NCBI RefSeq assembly: GCF_001514305.1
Contig: NZ_KQ949079.1
Location: 1-64,000, forward strand
From: Streptomyces dysideae
GTDB taxonomy: Bacteria; Actinomycetota; Actinomycetes; Streptomycetales; Streptomycetaceae
Length of the DNA: 64,000 nucleotides
Reading direction: 5' to 3'
Positions within the stretch are counted from its first letter, which is position 1; every line of letters starts with the position of its first letter. Below are positions 8,888 through 18,303 of the stretch, piece after piece. Below the pieces are notes generated by a model. That model worked only from the letters and a program-made list of their open reading frames with translations. It made no database searches and was not told the DNA's origin. Made by a program: the position numbers and the translations under genes.

Positions 8888-9418
8888 CTACCGATAGCCC
8901 CCCGTCCGCTGCCGTCGGCGTGTGCGGAGGGCGGCGTCCACGGAGAGGTAGGGGGCGCCCGCGAGGACGAGGGGCAGCCAGGCCATGAGGTAGGCGAGGT
9001 CGTTGCCGAAGTAGTACGGGTCGGAGGCCCAGCTGACCGTCAGCCACAGGCTGAGGGAGATCAGCGCGCCGCCGAGGGCGGCCAGGCGGGCGAGGAGGCC
9101 GAGGAGGGTGCCGATGCCGACGGCCAGTTCGCCGAAGGCGATGGCGTAGCCGAAGCCGACGGGGTTCTCCAGGGCCAGGTCGACCATGTCGGGGATGGCC
9201 GCGGAGTCGCGGACGGCGCGCATCATGTCGCCGATGGAGCCGGAGCCGGCGTCCTTCATGAAGGCGCTGTCGGTGAGTTTGTCCAGGCCGGCGTAGATGA
9301 AGGTGACGCCGAGGAAGATGCGGAGCGGGAGGAGGGCGTAATGGGTGGCGGTGTCCCGCCAGTTCCGGTCGCCGCCGAGATAGGGGGAGTGCGTGTCGGT
9401 GTGCATGCCGTGACTCAT
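8888..9418 (-). CDS. DoxX family membrane protein
   Basis: 176 residues with the DoxX pattern: first helix LPLRIFLGVTFIYAGLDKL (about 30-48), a loop, then helices near 107-125, 127-145 and 150-165, with GELAVGIGTLLGL in the second. DoxX proteins are four-helix membrane proteins, in some cases linked to sulfur or redox homeostasis; the role here is undefined. The start could be either of two Met codons 4 residues apart. The gene is flanked upstream by a short repeat-rich region. Confidence 0.85.
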   Translation of the reverse strand: MSHGMHTDTHSPYLGGDRNWRDTATHYALLPLRIFLGVTFIYAGLDKLTDSAFMKDAGSGSIGDMMRAVRDSAAIPDMVDLALENPVGFGYAIAFGELAVGIGTLLGLLARLAALGGALISLSLWLTVSWASDPYYFGNDLAYLMAWLPLVLAGAPYLSVDAALRTRRRQRTGGYR

Positions 9419-9497
9419 CGCCTGAGCCGCCTCTCGCCAGCCGTGCCGGGGACCCCTCAGAAGACGATACGTAGGAACGGGAGGCTCCGCTCAGTTT

Positions 9498-9587
9498 CAG
9501 TACCGGTTCAGTGCCGGTTCCAGTACCGGCCCGACTGGTATGCCCCCTATTCGCTATCCCGCCATTCCGCTACGCCGCCATTCCGCC
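9498..9587. repeat. Short direct repeats upstream of the DoxX gene
   Basis: Three CAGTrCCGG units occur at 9498, 9509 and 9521, followed by two copies of CCGCCATTCCGC near 9560 and 9576. They fill the 180-base spacer upstream of the DoxX gene and could be operator iterons or replication slippage products. Confidence 0.5.
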
Positions 9588-9598
9588 GGCGGCGACCG

Positions 9599-10879
9599 TC
9601 AGTCGGTCACATCGATGGCGTACCGGTTGGTCTCCACCCCGGCGGCCGTGACCACTTGCACGTCGACCCGTCCCGGTTCCACGTCCGCCGGGACCGGCAC
9701 CGTCAGGACCGCGTCCGTGGGGTTGCTGAAGCCGCCGGTCACCGGGACCAGGGGGACGTGGACGTGGACCGGGCCGATGCGGACGACCATGTGGGAGAGG
9801 TGGTCGGCAGTCTGGGCGCCCGGCGGGACGAAGCCGGCGCCGCGGATCTCGATGTCGTCGCCGGTGCGGATCGGGGCGTCGAGGTCGCCGGCCTCGCGGG
9901 CGCGGACCACGGAGAGGATGACCGGGCGGCCACCCTCGGCGTACTTACCGGCCAGGTAGGTCGCCGCGGAGATCAGGACGACCACCGCCAGTCCCCAGGG
10001 CAGGTCGGGCAGTTGGTCGGGGCGGCGGGCCAGCCGTACCGCGCCGAACAGCAGGGCGACCGCGCTGATCACGACGTACTGGATGTCGGCGAAGGTGCCG
10101 AGGCCGGAGTCGTCGGTCAGCAGGTCAGCGGCGCGGGGCCGGTCGGCGCGTACCTTCTGCAGCCGCTGTCCGAGGATGCGCAGGCCGACGACGCGGCGGA
10201 CCAGTACGGCGATCGCGCACACCACGGCGAGGACGGTCACCACACCGGCGGCGCGGGCGAGTTCGAAGCCGGCGATCAGTGTGTCGCGTTCGGTGTGGTC
10301 GGAGGCGGCGGCGAGGCGGCCGACCAGGACGAGGACGGCGTAGGCGACGAAGAGCACCCAGATCGCGGCGACCGCGCGGGACGTGGAGAGGCGGTTGTCC
10401 TCGCCGATGACCGGGGCCAGCGCGCCGCCGCGCGCCCGGTGGAACCAGGACGCCGCGGTCAAGGCGCCGGCCGTCACCAGCGCGGCCAGCAGTCCGGCCG
10501 TGCGGGCCGTGGTCCAGCCCGCGCCGATCGCCGTGAGGGCCTGCACCAGCAGCAACAGCACGACCAGGGCCCAGACCGTGCAGGCCGTGCGCCACCACAG
10601 CCGGGCCAGCCAGGCGCCGCCCTCGGCGCGGCCGCGGGCGGCGACGAGTTCGGCGGACTGGGTCAGTTCCTCGGAGACCCACTGGCGGGAGGCGGAGGCG
10701 GAGTGGGCGACCGCGGCCGGAAGGCCCTGGCCGGCCGCGTACTCGTCCCGCTTCACCAGGAACGCGGCGACCGCGCGCCGGTGTCCTTCGCGCGCGCCGT
10801 GCGGACAGTCCCCGCAGGTGCAGCCGCCTCCGTGCGCGCCGGCTTCCGTGCCGACCTGCCCCGCCTCCTGCACCGCCAC
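9599..10879 (-). CDS. Six-helix membrane protein with C-terminal IPT/TIG-like domain
   Basis: About 426 residues from the GTG at 10879; the frame stays open to 10969 but that extension is Arg-rich and unconvincing. The N-terminus has a small Cys motif (CTCGDC). Six predicted helices span roughly residues 95-330, with a polar loop in the middle. The last 120 residues are beta-rich and follow the IPT/TIG pattern (DDIEIRGAGFVPPG, then paired Val-rich strands), which in other proteins binds ligands or partners. No enzyme motif is visible. Expression appears independent of its neighbours. Confidence 0.7.
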   Translation of the reverse strand: MAVQEAGQVGTEAGAHGGGCTCGDCPHGAREGHRRAVAAFLVKRDEYAAGQGLPAAVAHSASASRQWVSEELTQSAELVAARGRAEGGAWLARLWWRTACTVWALVVLLLLVQALTAIGAGWTTARTAGLLAALVTAGALTAASWFHRARGGALAPVIGEDNRLSTSRAVAAIWVLFVAYAVLVLVGRLAAASDHTERDTLIAGFELARAAGVVTVLAVVCAIAVLVRRVVGLRILGQRLQKVRADRPRAADLLTDDSGLGTFADIQYVVISAVALLFGAVRLARRPDQLPDLPWGLAVVVLISAATYLAGKYAEGGRPVILSVVRAREAGDLDAPIRTGDDIEIRGAGFVPPGAQTADHLSHMVVRIGPVHVHVPLVPVTGGFSNPTDAVLTVPVPADVEPGRVDVQVVTAAGVETNRYAIDVTD

Positions 10880-11077
10880 GCCCGACGCCTGCCTTCCCCG
10901 CTGCTTGATACTGCGGCGGCCCCGATCTGGGATCCGGCCGCCGCGAAATGTTCTTCGTGCGACTCCCATGCGATGACAGCGAATTGTGCCCTACTTCACG
11001 GGGGCCGCGTTCGGCAGGTCTGGTCAGCGTGGAGGAAGGGTGGGCCGCCGTGTTGACCGGGCTGCGAGAATTTCCGT

Positions 11078-11962
11078 ATGGCCGAGATCATCCAGCGTGA
11101 CGGGGCCTGGGCCTTCGACGGTACGACGGTCAGGATCACGCCGGGACTTCACCGCTCCGTGCCGCTGTTCCGGCAGACGTACGGCGAGATCGCCGTGCCT
11201 CTGGAGGCCATCGCCGGCGTCGTCTTCGAGCCCGAACGCAAGCGCGGGCGGCTGCGGATGCGGTTGCGGGAGGGCGCCGATCCGCTGCTCCACGCGACGG
11301 GTGGGCGGCTGCCCGATCCGGCGGATCCGTACCGGCTGACGGTGGACATCGACCGTTCCGGGGTCGCCGAGTACGTGGCCGAGGAGATCCGTCGCGCGCT
11401 GCTCCTCGACCAGATCCCGAAGGACGCGACGAAGGCGTATCTCCTTCCCGGGCCGCCGGTTCCGGTCTCGGTGCGGTCCTCCGACGGTACGGTCTCCTTC
11501 GACGGCACCCAGGTGCGTATCGACTGGTCCGACACCTCCGACCGGGTCAAACGCGCGACCGGCCCGCGCATCGTCGACGTCGGGGACCTGGTACAGGTCG
11601 AGTGGCTGCCCAACTCCGGCTACGAGGACGGCTTCCTGCGCTTCGTGACCCGCGAGACGGTGTACGCCAAGCTCTCGCCGGAGAAGGACCCGTACGCCCT
11701 CGACCTCTGGGGCAGCGCCCGCCGCGACCTCCTCACGGCCCTGGTCGCCACCGCGGTCACGGCCCGCCTCCCCCACCCCTCCACCCGCACCGGCGTCGAC
11801 TACGCGGAGCGCCCCCGCCTTGCGGCATCCGTCCCGCCCCCGTCCGACCACCACGACGTACTCCTGCGCCGCCTGCGCGAACTGGGCGAGCTGCACCGCG
11901 ACGGCGTCCTGACGGACGAGGAGTTCGCACTGACGAAGGCGGCGGTACTGCGGGGTTTCTGA
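11078..11962 (+). CDS. DUF4429 protein with C-terminal SHOCT-like segment
   Basis: 294 residues, soluble. Two DUF4429-type beta domains are visible: residues 1-115 beginning RDGAWAFDGTTVRI and 125-225 beginning SSDGTVSFDGTQVRI. This is an internal duplication of the GxxxFDGTxVRI strand. The C-terminus ends LRELGELHRDGVLTDEEF, the SHOCT oligomerisation motif. Such proteins are common in Streptomyces and have no assigned function. It has its own start on the plus strand between minus-strand genes. Confidence 0.85.
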   Translation: MAEIIQRDGAWAFDGTTVRITPGLHRSVPLFRQTYGEIAVPLEAIAGVVFEPERKRGRLRMRLREGADPLLHATGGRLPDPADPYRLTVDIDRSGVAEYVAEEIRRALLLDQIPKDATKAYLLPGPPVPVSVRSSDGTVSFDGTQVRIDWSDTSDRVKRATGPRIVDVGDLVQVEWLPNSGYEDGFLRFVTRETVYAKLSPEKDPYALDLWGSARRDLLTALVATAVTARLPHPSTRTGVDYAERPRLAASVPPPSDHHDVLLRRLRELGELHRDGVLTDEEFALTKAAVLRGF

Positions 11963-12002
11963 AATCCACGGCTGAGGTCCAAGACGTTTCCCGGACCCGG
12001 CG

Positions 12003-12806
12003 TTACGACAGCAGATCCGGCTCGCTCCTGCTGATGTCCTGCCACAGGGGCTGGTAGTTGATCCAGGCCACCAGGTCGCCGCCCAGCTGCTCCCGGGTCG
12101 CCACCGCCTGTTTGTGGTCGATGAGGATCGGGCGGCCCGCTGCCCGGGCTGTCAGCTGGACCTGGCTGGAGCGTTCCATCGACAGGAACCACCAGGCCGC
12201 CGCGTCCACCGAGTCGCCGACCGTGAGGAGGCCGTGGTTGCGCAGGACCAGGGCCTTGCGGGTGCCGAGGGCGGTGGCGATGCGGCGGCCCTCGGTGGCG
12301 TCGACGACTACGCCGGTGTACGCGTCGTACAGGGCGTGGTCCTCGTAGAAGGCGCAGCTCTCCTGGGTGATGGGGTCGAGCAGGTCGCCGAGGGCGGACA
12401 GGGCCCGGCCGTGCACGGAGTGGCAGTGGGCGACCGCGACGACGTCGGGGCGGGCGGCGTGGACCTGGGCGTGCACGGTGAACGCCGCCTGGTTGACGTG
12501 GTAGCGGCCCTGGATCACCTGGCCCTCGGAGTTGGCGAGCACCAGGTCACTGACCGTGACGTGCTTGAAGGGCATTCCGAACGGGTTGACCCAGAAGCAG
12601 TCGCTGAATTCCGGGTCGCGCGCGGTGATGTGCCCCGAGACCCCGTCCTCGAAGCCGAGCCGCCCGAAGATCCGCAGGGCGCCCGCGAGCCGCTCCTTGC
12701 GGTGCCGGCGTTCATCCTCGACCGACTCGTGCATGGGCGGCATCGCGAACTGCAGCCGGTCGGTGGGCAGCGGGATGGGCGGCGTCGGCCCCTGCGTCCC
12801 GTGCAT
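12003..12806 (-). CDS. Class II aldolase/adducin family protein
   Basis: 267 residues from ATG 12806, supported by GGAGGAC 4 bases upstream; the longer frame to 12950 lacks such a site. The fold signature is clear: RLGFEDGVSGHITARD near residue 45, the metal-binding His pair in VAVAHCHSVHG (near 125) and a third His in VLRNHGLLTVG (near 190). These zinc-dependent enzymes cleave or epimerise phosphorylated or free sugars, but the conserved acid-base residues differ among members, so the substrate cannot be read. Confidence 0.88.
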   Translation of the reverse strand: MHGTQGPTPPIPLPTDRLQFAMPPMHESVEDERRHRKERLAGALRIFGRLGFEDGVSGHITARDPEFSDCFWVNPFGMPFKHVTVSDLVLANSEGQVIQGRYHVNQAAFTVHAQVHAARPDVVAVAHCHSVHGRALSALGDLLDPITQESCAFYEDHALYDAYTGVVVDATEGRRIATALGTRKALVLRNHGLLTVGDSVDAAAWWFLSMERSSQVQLTARAAGRPILIDHKQAVATREQLGGDLVAWINYQPLWQDISRSEPDLLS

Positions 12807-12970
12807 GCGTCCTCCAGCACTGGGTTGCTTTACGGGGCGGAAGTTACCGTCGGTCAGCGCAGGAGAACAGAGGAACGCTGTGAAGATGACGCACGCAACC
12901 GTTGGGGGAGCTCGTGTGTCTGGTGTGCGGAACCAGAAATTCAGCGTCACTTTTCAGCCAGGAGCTTTAC

Positions 12971-13597
12971 GTGAGCCTCGACGGACGTCACCTCAACAAC
13001 CTCATGCGGCAGCTCGCCACCCAGCACACCGTCGAGCTGGTCCATCCCTTCGCCGAGCACAAGACCCTCGGCGCGCTGGTGTACGTCGCCGAGTGCTTCG
13101 GCTTCCGGTACGCGGGGGTACGTCTGGTCGGCAAGCAGAAGGTCCTGCACGTCCAGCTCGTCCGCGACCCCGAGCCATGGGCACGGCAGCGCGCTGCGGC
13201 CAACACGGCCGCGTTCCCGCAGGCGGGCGTCGGCGGAACGGTGCCGGGCATGTACGTCGACTCGCTCACGCCGGTCCCCGGGGCGCAGGCGGACGTCGAC
13301 CTGATCACCGCACTCATCAAGTACGACGCCCTCGGCTCGGCCGCCAACCGCAAGCAGCTGCTCACCATGGCGTGGGGGTCCGGGGTCCTGTTCCTGCTGC
13401 TGGCCCTGCTGACCGGCAAGCTCGCCGTCCTCCTCCCCCTCGCCGTCCTGATGCCGACCTTCCTGCTGGGCTCGCTGCGGATCAACGCGGCCCGGCGCGC
13501 CAGGCTGGCCCAGCAGCTGACGGCCGCCGGGTGCACGCCCGTGCGGGACGCGACGGGTCAGGAGCGGTACGTGCGCCCGGTGCCGTACGCCACCTGA
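12971..13597 (+). CDS. Membrane-associated hypothetical protein
   Basis: 208 residues from the GTG at 12971, preceded by AGGAG with good spacing; the frame continues 23 codons upstream without a ribosome site. Residues 1-125 are soluble, beginning LDGRHLNNLMRQLATQH. Two adjacent helices (about 137-152 and 154-170) form a hairpin, followed by a basic cytoplasmic tail. It is seen in Streptomyces genomes as a conserved unknown; I can name no family. A strong hairpin follows the stop codon. Confidence 0.75.
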   Translation: MSLDGRHLNNLMRQLATQHTVELVHPFAEHKTLGALVYVAECFGFRYAGVRLVGKQKVLHVQLVRDPEPWARQRAAANTAAFPQAGVGGTVPGMYVDSLTPVPGAQADVDLITALIKYDALGSAANRKQLLTMAWGSGVLFLLLALLTGKLAVLLPLAVLMPTFLLGSLRINAARRARLAQQLTAAGCTPVRDATGQERYVRPVPYAT

Positions 13598-13610
13598 CGC
13601 GTCGGCGAAG

Positions 13611-13663
13611 TCGCGCCGATACCCGAACCGATACCCGACAGAAGGTGTCGGGTATCGGCGCGA
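13611..13663 (+). terminator. Nested inverted repeats between two plus-strand genes
   Basis: A 16-base arm at 13611-13626 is perfectly complementary to 13648-13663. Inside it, a second 12-base perfect hairpin pairs 13629-13640 with 13646-13657. Both use the same CGATACCCGA element, present twice directly and once inverted, so the two stems exclude each other. It may end the upstream transcript or act on the PPOX gene that starts 10 bases later. Confidence 0.6.
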
Positions 13664-13673
13664 GACTGGTCGT

Positions 13674-14162
13674 ATGAGTCGCATGAACGGTCGTACGAAC
13701 TGGGCAGCCTTCACCACCACGGAACCCGCGCTCGCCAAGACCGTGGAGGAGCGCTTCGCCGCCTACACCCACCACGTTCTCGCCACCCTCCGCAAGGACG
13801 GCTCCCCGCGCACCACCGGCCTCGAGGTGCGCTTCCTGGACGGCGAGCTGTGGCTGGGCATGATGCCGGACTCGCTCAAGGCGCTCGACCTGCGGCGCGA
13901 TCCCCGGTTCGCGCTCCAGGCGAACCCCGGGGACGGCACCGGCATGGGCGGCGGAGACGTCCGGATCGCCGGACGGGCGGTCGAGGTCGAGGATCCGCAG
14001 GTCAAGGCGGCGTACACGAAAGAGGTGGAACCGCCGGAGCCGTTCCACCTCTTCCGCACCGAGCTGACGGAGGTCGTACGGACCTACGTCGAGGACGACA
14101 AGTACCTCGTCGTCCAGGTCTGGAAGCCCGGAGCGCCGGTGCGCACGCTCAAGCGGACCTGA
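13674..14162 (+). CDS. Pyridoxamine 5'-phosphate oxidase-fold protein
   Basis: 162 residues, single split-barrel flavin-binding domain. The pattern YTHHVLATLRKDGSPRTTGLEVRF (strands 1-3) followed by LWLGMMPDSLKALDLRRDPRFAL is typical of F420- or FMN-binding PPOX-like proteins. The C-terminal strand KYLVVQVWKPG closes the barrel. Cofactor (F420, FMN or haem) cannot be settled by eye. A second Met three codons in is also possible as start, as neither has a clear ribosome site. Confidence 0.85.
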   Translation: MSRMNGRTNWAAFTTTEPALAKTVEERFAAYTHHVLATLRKDGSPRTTGLEVRFLDGELWLGMMPDSLKALDLRRDPRFALQANPGDGTGMGGGDVRIAGRAVEVEDPQVKAAYTKEVEPPEPFHLFRTELTEVVRTYVEDDKYLVVQVWKPGAPVRTLKRT

Positions 14163-14190
14163 CCCGCACAGCCGTGGGGACCCGTGGGGA

Positions 14191-15771
14191 CTACTCCCAC
14201 TCGATCGTGCCCGGCGGCTTCGACGTCACGTCGAGGACGACGCGGTTGACGTCCGCGACCTCGTTCGTGATCCGCGTCGAGATCTTCGCGAGCACCTCGT
14301 ACGGCAGGCGCGACCAGTCGGCCGTCATCGCGTCCTCGGAGGAGACCGGGCGCAGGACGATCGGGTGGCCGTACGTCCGGCCGTCGCCCTGGACGCCGAC
14401 GCTGCGGACGTCCGCGAGCAGGACCACCGGGCACTGCCAGATGTCCCGGTCCAGGCCGGCCGCCGTGAGCTCCTCGCGGGCGATGGCGTCGGCGTCGCGG
14501 AGCAGGTCGAGCCGCTCCTTGGTGACCTCGCCGACGATACGGATGCCCAGGCCGGGGCCGGGGAACGGCTGGCGCTGGACGATCTCGTCCGGGAGCCCGA
14601 GCTCCTGGCCGACCATCCGGACCTCGTCCTTGAACAGCTTGCGCAGCGGCTCGATGAGCCTGAACTCGAGGTCCTCGGGCAGGCCGCCGACGTTGTGGTG
14701 GGACTTGATGTTGGCGGTGCCCGTACCGCCACCGGACTCGACCACGTCCGGGTAGAGCGTGCCCTGGACCAGGAACTCGACCGCGGGACCCTCGTCCGCG
14801 ATGATCTCGGCCTGCGCCTGCTCGAAGACCCGGATGAACTCGCGGCCGATGATCTTCCGCTTCTCCTCGGGGTCGGAGACCCCGGCGAGCGCCTTGAGGA
14901 ACCGCTCCTCGGCGTCCACGACCTTCAGCTGGACGCCGGTCGCCGCGACGAAGTCCTTCTCGACCTGCTCGGTCTCGTCCTTGCGCATCAGGCCGTGGTC
15001 GACGTAGACGCAGGTCAGCTGGGCGCCGATGGCCTTCTGGACCAGGGCGGCGGCCACCGCGGAGTCCACGCCGCCGGACAGGCCGCAGATGGCGCGCTTG
15101 TCGCCGACCTGCTCGCGGATGGCCGCGACCTGCTCCTCGATGACGTTGCCGGTGGTCCAGGAGGGGGTGAGGCCGGCGCCGCGGTACAGGAAGTGCTCCA
15201 GCACCTGCTGCCCGTGCGTGGAGTGCATCACCTCGGGGTGGTACTGGACGCCGTACAGCTTCTTCTCGTCGTTCTCGAAGGCGGCGACCGGGACGACGTC
15301 CGTGGAGGCGGTCACGGTGAAGCCCTCGGGGGCGGCGGAGCAGGCGTCGCCGTGCGACATCCAGACCGGCTGCTCGGCCGGGGTGCCCTCGAAGAGGGTG
15401 GACGACGACTTGGAGACGTGCAGCGGCGTACGGCCGTACTCGCGGGCGCCGGTGTTGTCCACCGTGCCGCCGAGGGACTGCGCCATCAGCTGGAAGCCGT
15501 AGCACATGCCGAAGACGGGGACGCCGGCGTCGAAGAGCGCGCGGTCCAGGCGGGGGGCGTCCTCGGCGTACACCGAGGAGGGGCCCCCGGAGAGGATGAT
15601 CGCCGCCGGGTTCTTGGCGAGCATCTCGTCGACCGGCATGGTGCTCGGCACGATCTCGCTGTAGACCCGGGCCTCGCGGACGCGACGGGCGATGAGCTGG
15701 GCGTACTGCGCGCCGAAGTCGACGACCAGGACGGTGTCGGGGGCGGCGGCAGCTGGGGTCGCTGGTGACAC
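14191..15771 (-). CDS. guaA: GMP synthase (glutamine-hydrolysing)
   Basis: 526 residues, full length for GuaA; converts XMP, glutamine and ATP to GMP. GTG start at 15771 with AGAAGG upstream. The N-terminal class I amidotransferase has [16 protein letters not shown], nucleophile Cys in GMCYGFQL (C90) and the His/Glu pair in GVQYHPEV. The ATP-pyrophosphatase domain has the PP-loop [14 protein letters not shown] near residue 240. The C-terminal dimerisation domain ends KPPGTIEWE, the family C-terminus. It is divergent from the chorismate mutase leader and lies in the same window as the IMP dehydrogenase genes. Confidence 0.98.
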   Translation of the reverse strand: MSPATPAAAAPDTVLVVDFGAQYAQLIARRVREARVYSEIVPSTMPVDEMLAKNPAAIILSGGPSSVYAEDAPRLDRALFDAGVPVFGMCYGFQLMAQSLGGTVDNTGAREYGRTPLHVSKSSSTLFEGTPAEQPVWMSHGDACSAAPEGFTVTASTDVVPVAAFENDEKKLYGVQYHPEVMHSTHGQQVLEHFLYRGAGLTPSWTTGNVIEEQVAAIREQVGDKRAICGLSGGVDSAVAAALVQKAIGAQLTCVYVDHGLMRKDETEQVEKDFVAATGVQLKVVDAEERFLKALAGVSDPEEKRKIIGREFIRVFEQAQAEIIADEGPAVEFLVQGTLYPDVVESGGGTGTANIKSHHNVGGLPEDLEFRLIEPLRKLFKDEVRMVGQELGLPDEIVQRQPFPGPGLGIRIVGEVTKERLDLLRDADAIAREELTAAGLDRDIWQCPVVLLADVRSVGVQGDGRTYGHPIVLRPVSSEDAMTADWSRLPYEVLAKISTRITNEVADVNRVVLDVTSKPPGTIEWE

Positions 15772-15915
15772 GGGGTGCCTTCTGGTGGTCGGGCGGGGGT
15801 CTGTGCTGGCGATTCTACCGGGGTGACCGTGGGACCAGCCCGCCCTGCTGGGGGCTCCGCTCCCAGGCCCCAGGCCCCCGGACCCCCGGCCTTGGCGCCA
15901 TGGCATACTGGCCCC

Positions 15916-15987
15916 ATGCTCACGTACTCGACCTTCCTCTTTACCTATGGCACCCGGCCCGCCGGCTGCCATGGTCGTGCTGCTTGA
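15916..15987 (+). CDS. Putative Phe/Tyr leader peptide for chorismate mutase
   Basis: A 23-codon frame, [15 protein letters not shown] onward, with two Phe and two Tyr codons in eight residues (positions 4-11). It sits 115 bases upstream of the chorismate mutase gene and is followed by a small hairpin (15982-16000) and a strong 13-bp hairpin. A CATACT element at 15904-15909 would place transcription start at or next to the ATG, so the peptide may be translated leaderless. Layout matches ribosome-mediated attenuation: stalling on scarce Phe/Tyr would let the mutase be expressed. No experimental support is known to me. Confidence 0.65.
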   Translation: MLTYSTFLFTYGTRPAGCHGRAA

Positions 15988-16006
15988 GCTACTGACAAGC
16001 TGCTTC

Positions 16007-16043
16007 CCAGGCGCCCCGGGCCGACAAGGTCCGGGGCGCCTGG
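16007..16043 (+). terminator. Attenuator hairpin upstream of chorismate mutase
   Basis: Perfect 13-bp GC-rich stem pairing 16007-16019 with 16031-16043 around an 11-base loop, followed by a short T run. A competing pairing exists: CAAGGTCC at 16025-16032 with GGACCTTG at 16051-16058, overlapping the loop and 3' arm. Mutually exclusive stems behind a Phe/Tyr leader are the attenuator hallmark. Confidence 0.65.
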
Positions 16044-16101
16044 CGTTTGCGGACCTTGCCGCTCCGGGGCATCCACCCCCATTCCTCACCAGGAGCCCCG
16101 C

Positions 16102-16389
16102 ATGACTGCCACCACCGCGGACAAGACCGGCGCGCGCACCACCGAGGCCGCCGAAGTGATCTCCGGCGCCCGCGAACGCATCGACGCCCTCGACGACCGG
16201 ATCATCGGCCTGATCCAGGAACGCATGGCCGTCTCCGCCGTCATCCAGGAGGCGCGGATCGGCTCCGGCGGTCGGCGTGTGAACCTCTCCCGCGAGATGG
16301 AGGTCCTCAGCCACTACAGCGAGGCGCTGGGCAAGCCCGGTACGTCCCTCGCGATGACGCTTCTCGAACTGTGCCGCGGTCGCATCTGA
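16102..16389 (+). CDS. Chorismate mutase (AroQ class)
   Basis: 95 residues, all-helical AroQ type; rearranges chorismate to prephenate, the first step of Phe and Tyr synthesis. The ATG has AGGAG 8 bases upstream. Helix 1 carries [23 protein letters not shown] with the conserved Arg and Asp residues; helix 2 carries the [13 protein letters not shown] stretch in place of the usual RExxV. No prephenate dehydratase or signal peptide is fused. It is likely controlled by the Phe/Tyr leader and hairpin just upstream. Confidence 0.93.
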   Translation: MTATTADKTGARTTEAAEVISGARERIDALDDRIIGLIQERMAVSAVIQEARIGSGGRRVNLSREMEVLSHYSEALGKPGTSLAMTLLELCRGRI

Positions 16390-16882
16390 GTTCGAGGCCC
16401 TTCTCACCCGTACGGAGCGTGACGCGGTACCGGCCCCTTCGTTGGTACCGGTGTCCGTGCCAGCCAGGGGCGGGCCCGAAAGAACCACGCGTGGCTCGCT
16501 GGAGCGATGAGGCGTACGGATCGTGCGCCGTGGGACCTCGCTCCGGACAAGTGACCGGACGGCAGGGGACAGCAGCCCGGTCACCCAAGAGAACGGCCGG
16601 CTCCGGGGACGCCCGGGGCCGACCGGCGGAAAGTACAAGAAGATGTACAAGGCTGGGTCAAAAGGTTGCGGTGACCGCGTCGATCCAGCACGATGCGTAG
16701 AAAGCCCCCAAGTCCCGTCCCAGCCAACAGCATTACTCCGATCAGCCACTACCAGAGGTCGAGACCACCCGCGCGCCCCCAGTGCGCCGGGGCGCCGACC
16801 GAGGGCATTCAGGACAAGCGGCGCAACCCCCCGGCGCCGCTCCGAGGCACCGGCGCTGCCCTGACGTCGGTGCTGACGAAAG
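16390..16882. other. Gene-free spacer after chorismate mutase
   Basis: About 490 bases between convergent genes. No convincing reading frame, RNA gene or repeat family is seen. There is a pair of GGTACCGG-type elements at about 16426-16447 and a GTACAAG doublet near 16632-16650. The 3' end is the terminator of the minus-strand gene. Confidence 0.5.
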
Positions 16883-16915
16883 AAGGGCCCCGCGACTCCG
16901 TCCCGCGGGGCCCTT
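16883..16915 (-). terminator. Strong intrinsic-type hairpin
   Basis: Perfect 12-bp stem, AAGGGCCCCGCG at 16883-16894 with its complement at 16904-16915 and a 9-base loop. It lies 28 bases past the stop of the minus-strand gene at 16944 and faces the chorismate mutase side, so it may work in both directions. Confidence 0.8.
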
Positions 16916-16943
16916 CGCTCTGTCCGGACGTTCCCCCGGCGTC

Positions 16944-18089
16944 TCAGACCCGGGACACCGAACGGCATTCCTCGGGACCGTCGGAGTCGATGCCCCGGCT
17001 GCGGTCGTACGGGTCCGTCGTCGGGCCGGACGGGGGCGCGCCCGTGGGTTCGGCGGAGTTGAACTGCGGGTGCAGATAGCCGTCGTAGACGTCACAGGCC
17101 GAGTTGCCGATCTCCACGTCGTAGAGCGTGACGGTGATCTTCCCCGGGGTGACCCGGTACCTGGCCGGGTCGAACAGCTCGATGTCGAGGACGCGGCGCA
17201 CGATGGTGCGGGTGACTTCGGGCGGACCCTCGACCTGCACGACCGGGTAGACGAAGGTGTAGTCGGCGTGCACGACGACGGACGCCTGCTTCCCCGCCTC
17301 GACCGTCATCCGGCCGCGGGTCTTGACCACGTCACCGGCCAGGCGCACATCGTCCGGGTCGAAGCGGCTGAACAGGCCGAGCGGGTCGTGCTTCCCATCC
17401 GGCTTGCGCAGAGACGTGTCCAGCAGGGTGAGCAGTTCCTTCTGGTGGGGTTCGATCACGCCGAGCGCGGCCTTGGGACGTTCGCCACGCAGGGTGGCCG
17501 GGGCGAGGTTGGCGTCGACGAGGAGCCGCCGGGTCTGCTGCAGAGCCTGCTCGACCTGCGCCTCGGAGTACGCGCCGACTGCCTTCGCCTTCGGCAGCAC
17601 GATGCCGGCCTCGCCGTCGGCCCACCGCTCCGCTGGGGAACCGGCGAACGGCCGGTCCAGGGTGGGGACTTCGGGGTCCGCGGCACCGGGCGGGGCGGTC
17701 GGGGCCGCGGTCTCCGCCGGGAGCGGTGACGCGGCGGGCGCGTCCGGCGACTCCGTACCCAGACCGGGCACCAGGGACGGCTTCACCGCGACGACGGCCA
17801 CGGCGATGGCGAGCACCACACCGACGATCGACCAGAGCCGCCGACGCCGGGCCGCCCGCCCGTCCATCTCCCGCCAGGCGGGACCGGTACGCCACCCCTC
17901 GGGCAGCTGCCCCCGCGCCTCCTGTTGCCGGAGCCGCTCGGTGACCATGCGGGCTCGGGCGGAGGGTTCTTTCGGGGCGGAGCCGCGGATGTCGCGCTCG
18001 GAGTCGCGCGCGAACTGCTCCCAGACGTCGTCGGGGAGCTCCGGGGTCGAGGGCTGCGAGGGCTGTTCCTCGGACGGTTTGTCAGACAC
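16944..18089 (-). CDS. Single-pass membrane-anchored hypothetical protein
   Basis: 381 residues from GTG 18089 ([10 protein letters not shown]); an upstream open stretch to 18227 lacks a ribosome site. The cytoplasmic part (1-110) has a [17 protein letters not shown] segment and a helical stretch. One membrane helix lies near 112-133 ([15 protein letters not shown]), then a Pro/Ala linker and an exported domain of about 200 residues ending with [23 protein letters not shown]. Two Cys in the exported domain (NSACDVYDG and EECRS) could form a disulfide. The family is a Streptomyces conserved unknown. Confidence 0.8.
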   Translation of the reverse strand: MSDKPSEEQPSQPSTPELPDDVWEQFARDSERDIRGSAPKEPSARARMVTERLRQQEARGQLPEGWRTGPAWREMDGRAARRRRLWSIVGVVLAIAVAVVAVKPSLVPGLGTESPDAPAASPLPAETAAPTAPPGAADPEVPTLDRPFAGSPAERWADGEAGIVLPKAKAVGAYSEAQVEQALQQTRRLLVDANLAPATLRGERPKAALGVIEPHQKELLTLLDTSLRKPDGKHDPLGLFSRFDPDDVRLAGDVVKTRGRMTVEAGKQASVVVHADYTFVYPVVQVEGPPEVTRTIVRRVLDIELFDPARYRVTPGKITVTLYDVEIGNSACDVYDGYLHPQFNSAEPTGAPPSGPTTDPYDRSRGIDSDGPEECRSVSRV

Positions 18090-18303
18090 GACGGACAGTT
18101 CTAGGCGGTCCGAAAGCCCTTGCACAAGCAGAAACTTGAATGTGATCCATACCACATAAGAATTCTGTGAGGGCGGGCACAACCATTCACAGGCTTCACG
18201 GATCAAACCCTGCGAACCAACGGCCACACCCGCGCCCCACCGCGGAGGCCTCCCTTATTCGCGTGCTGCGGTGTCGCAGCACTACGGACTTCTTGAGGTC
18301 TTC

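Noticed and set aside
9341..11056. A 571-codon plus-strand frame opposite the DoxX and six-helix membrane protein genes
   Set aside because: Composition is Gly/Asp/Arg-rich antisense noise and it crosses an intergenic gap.
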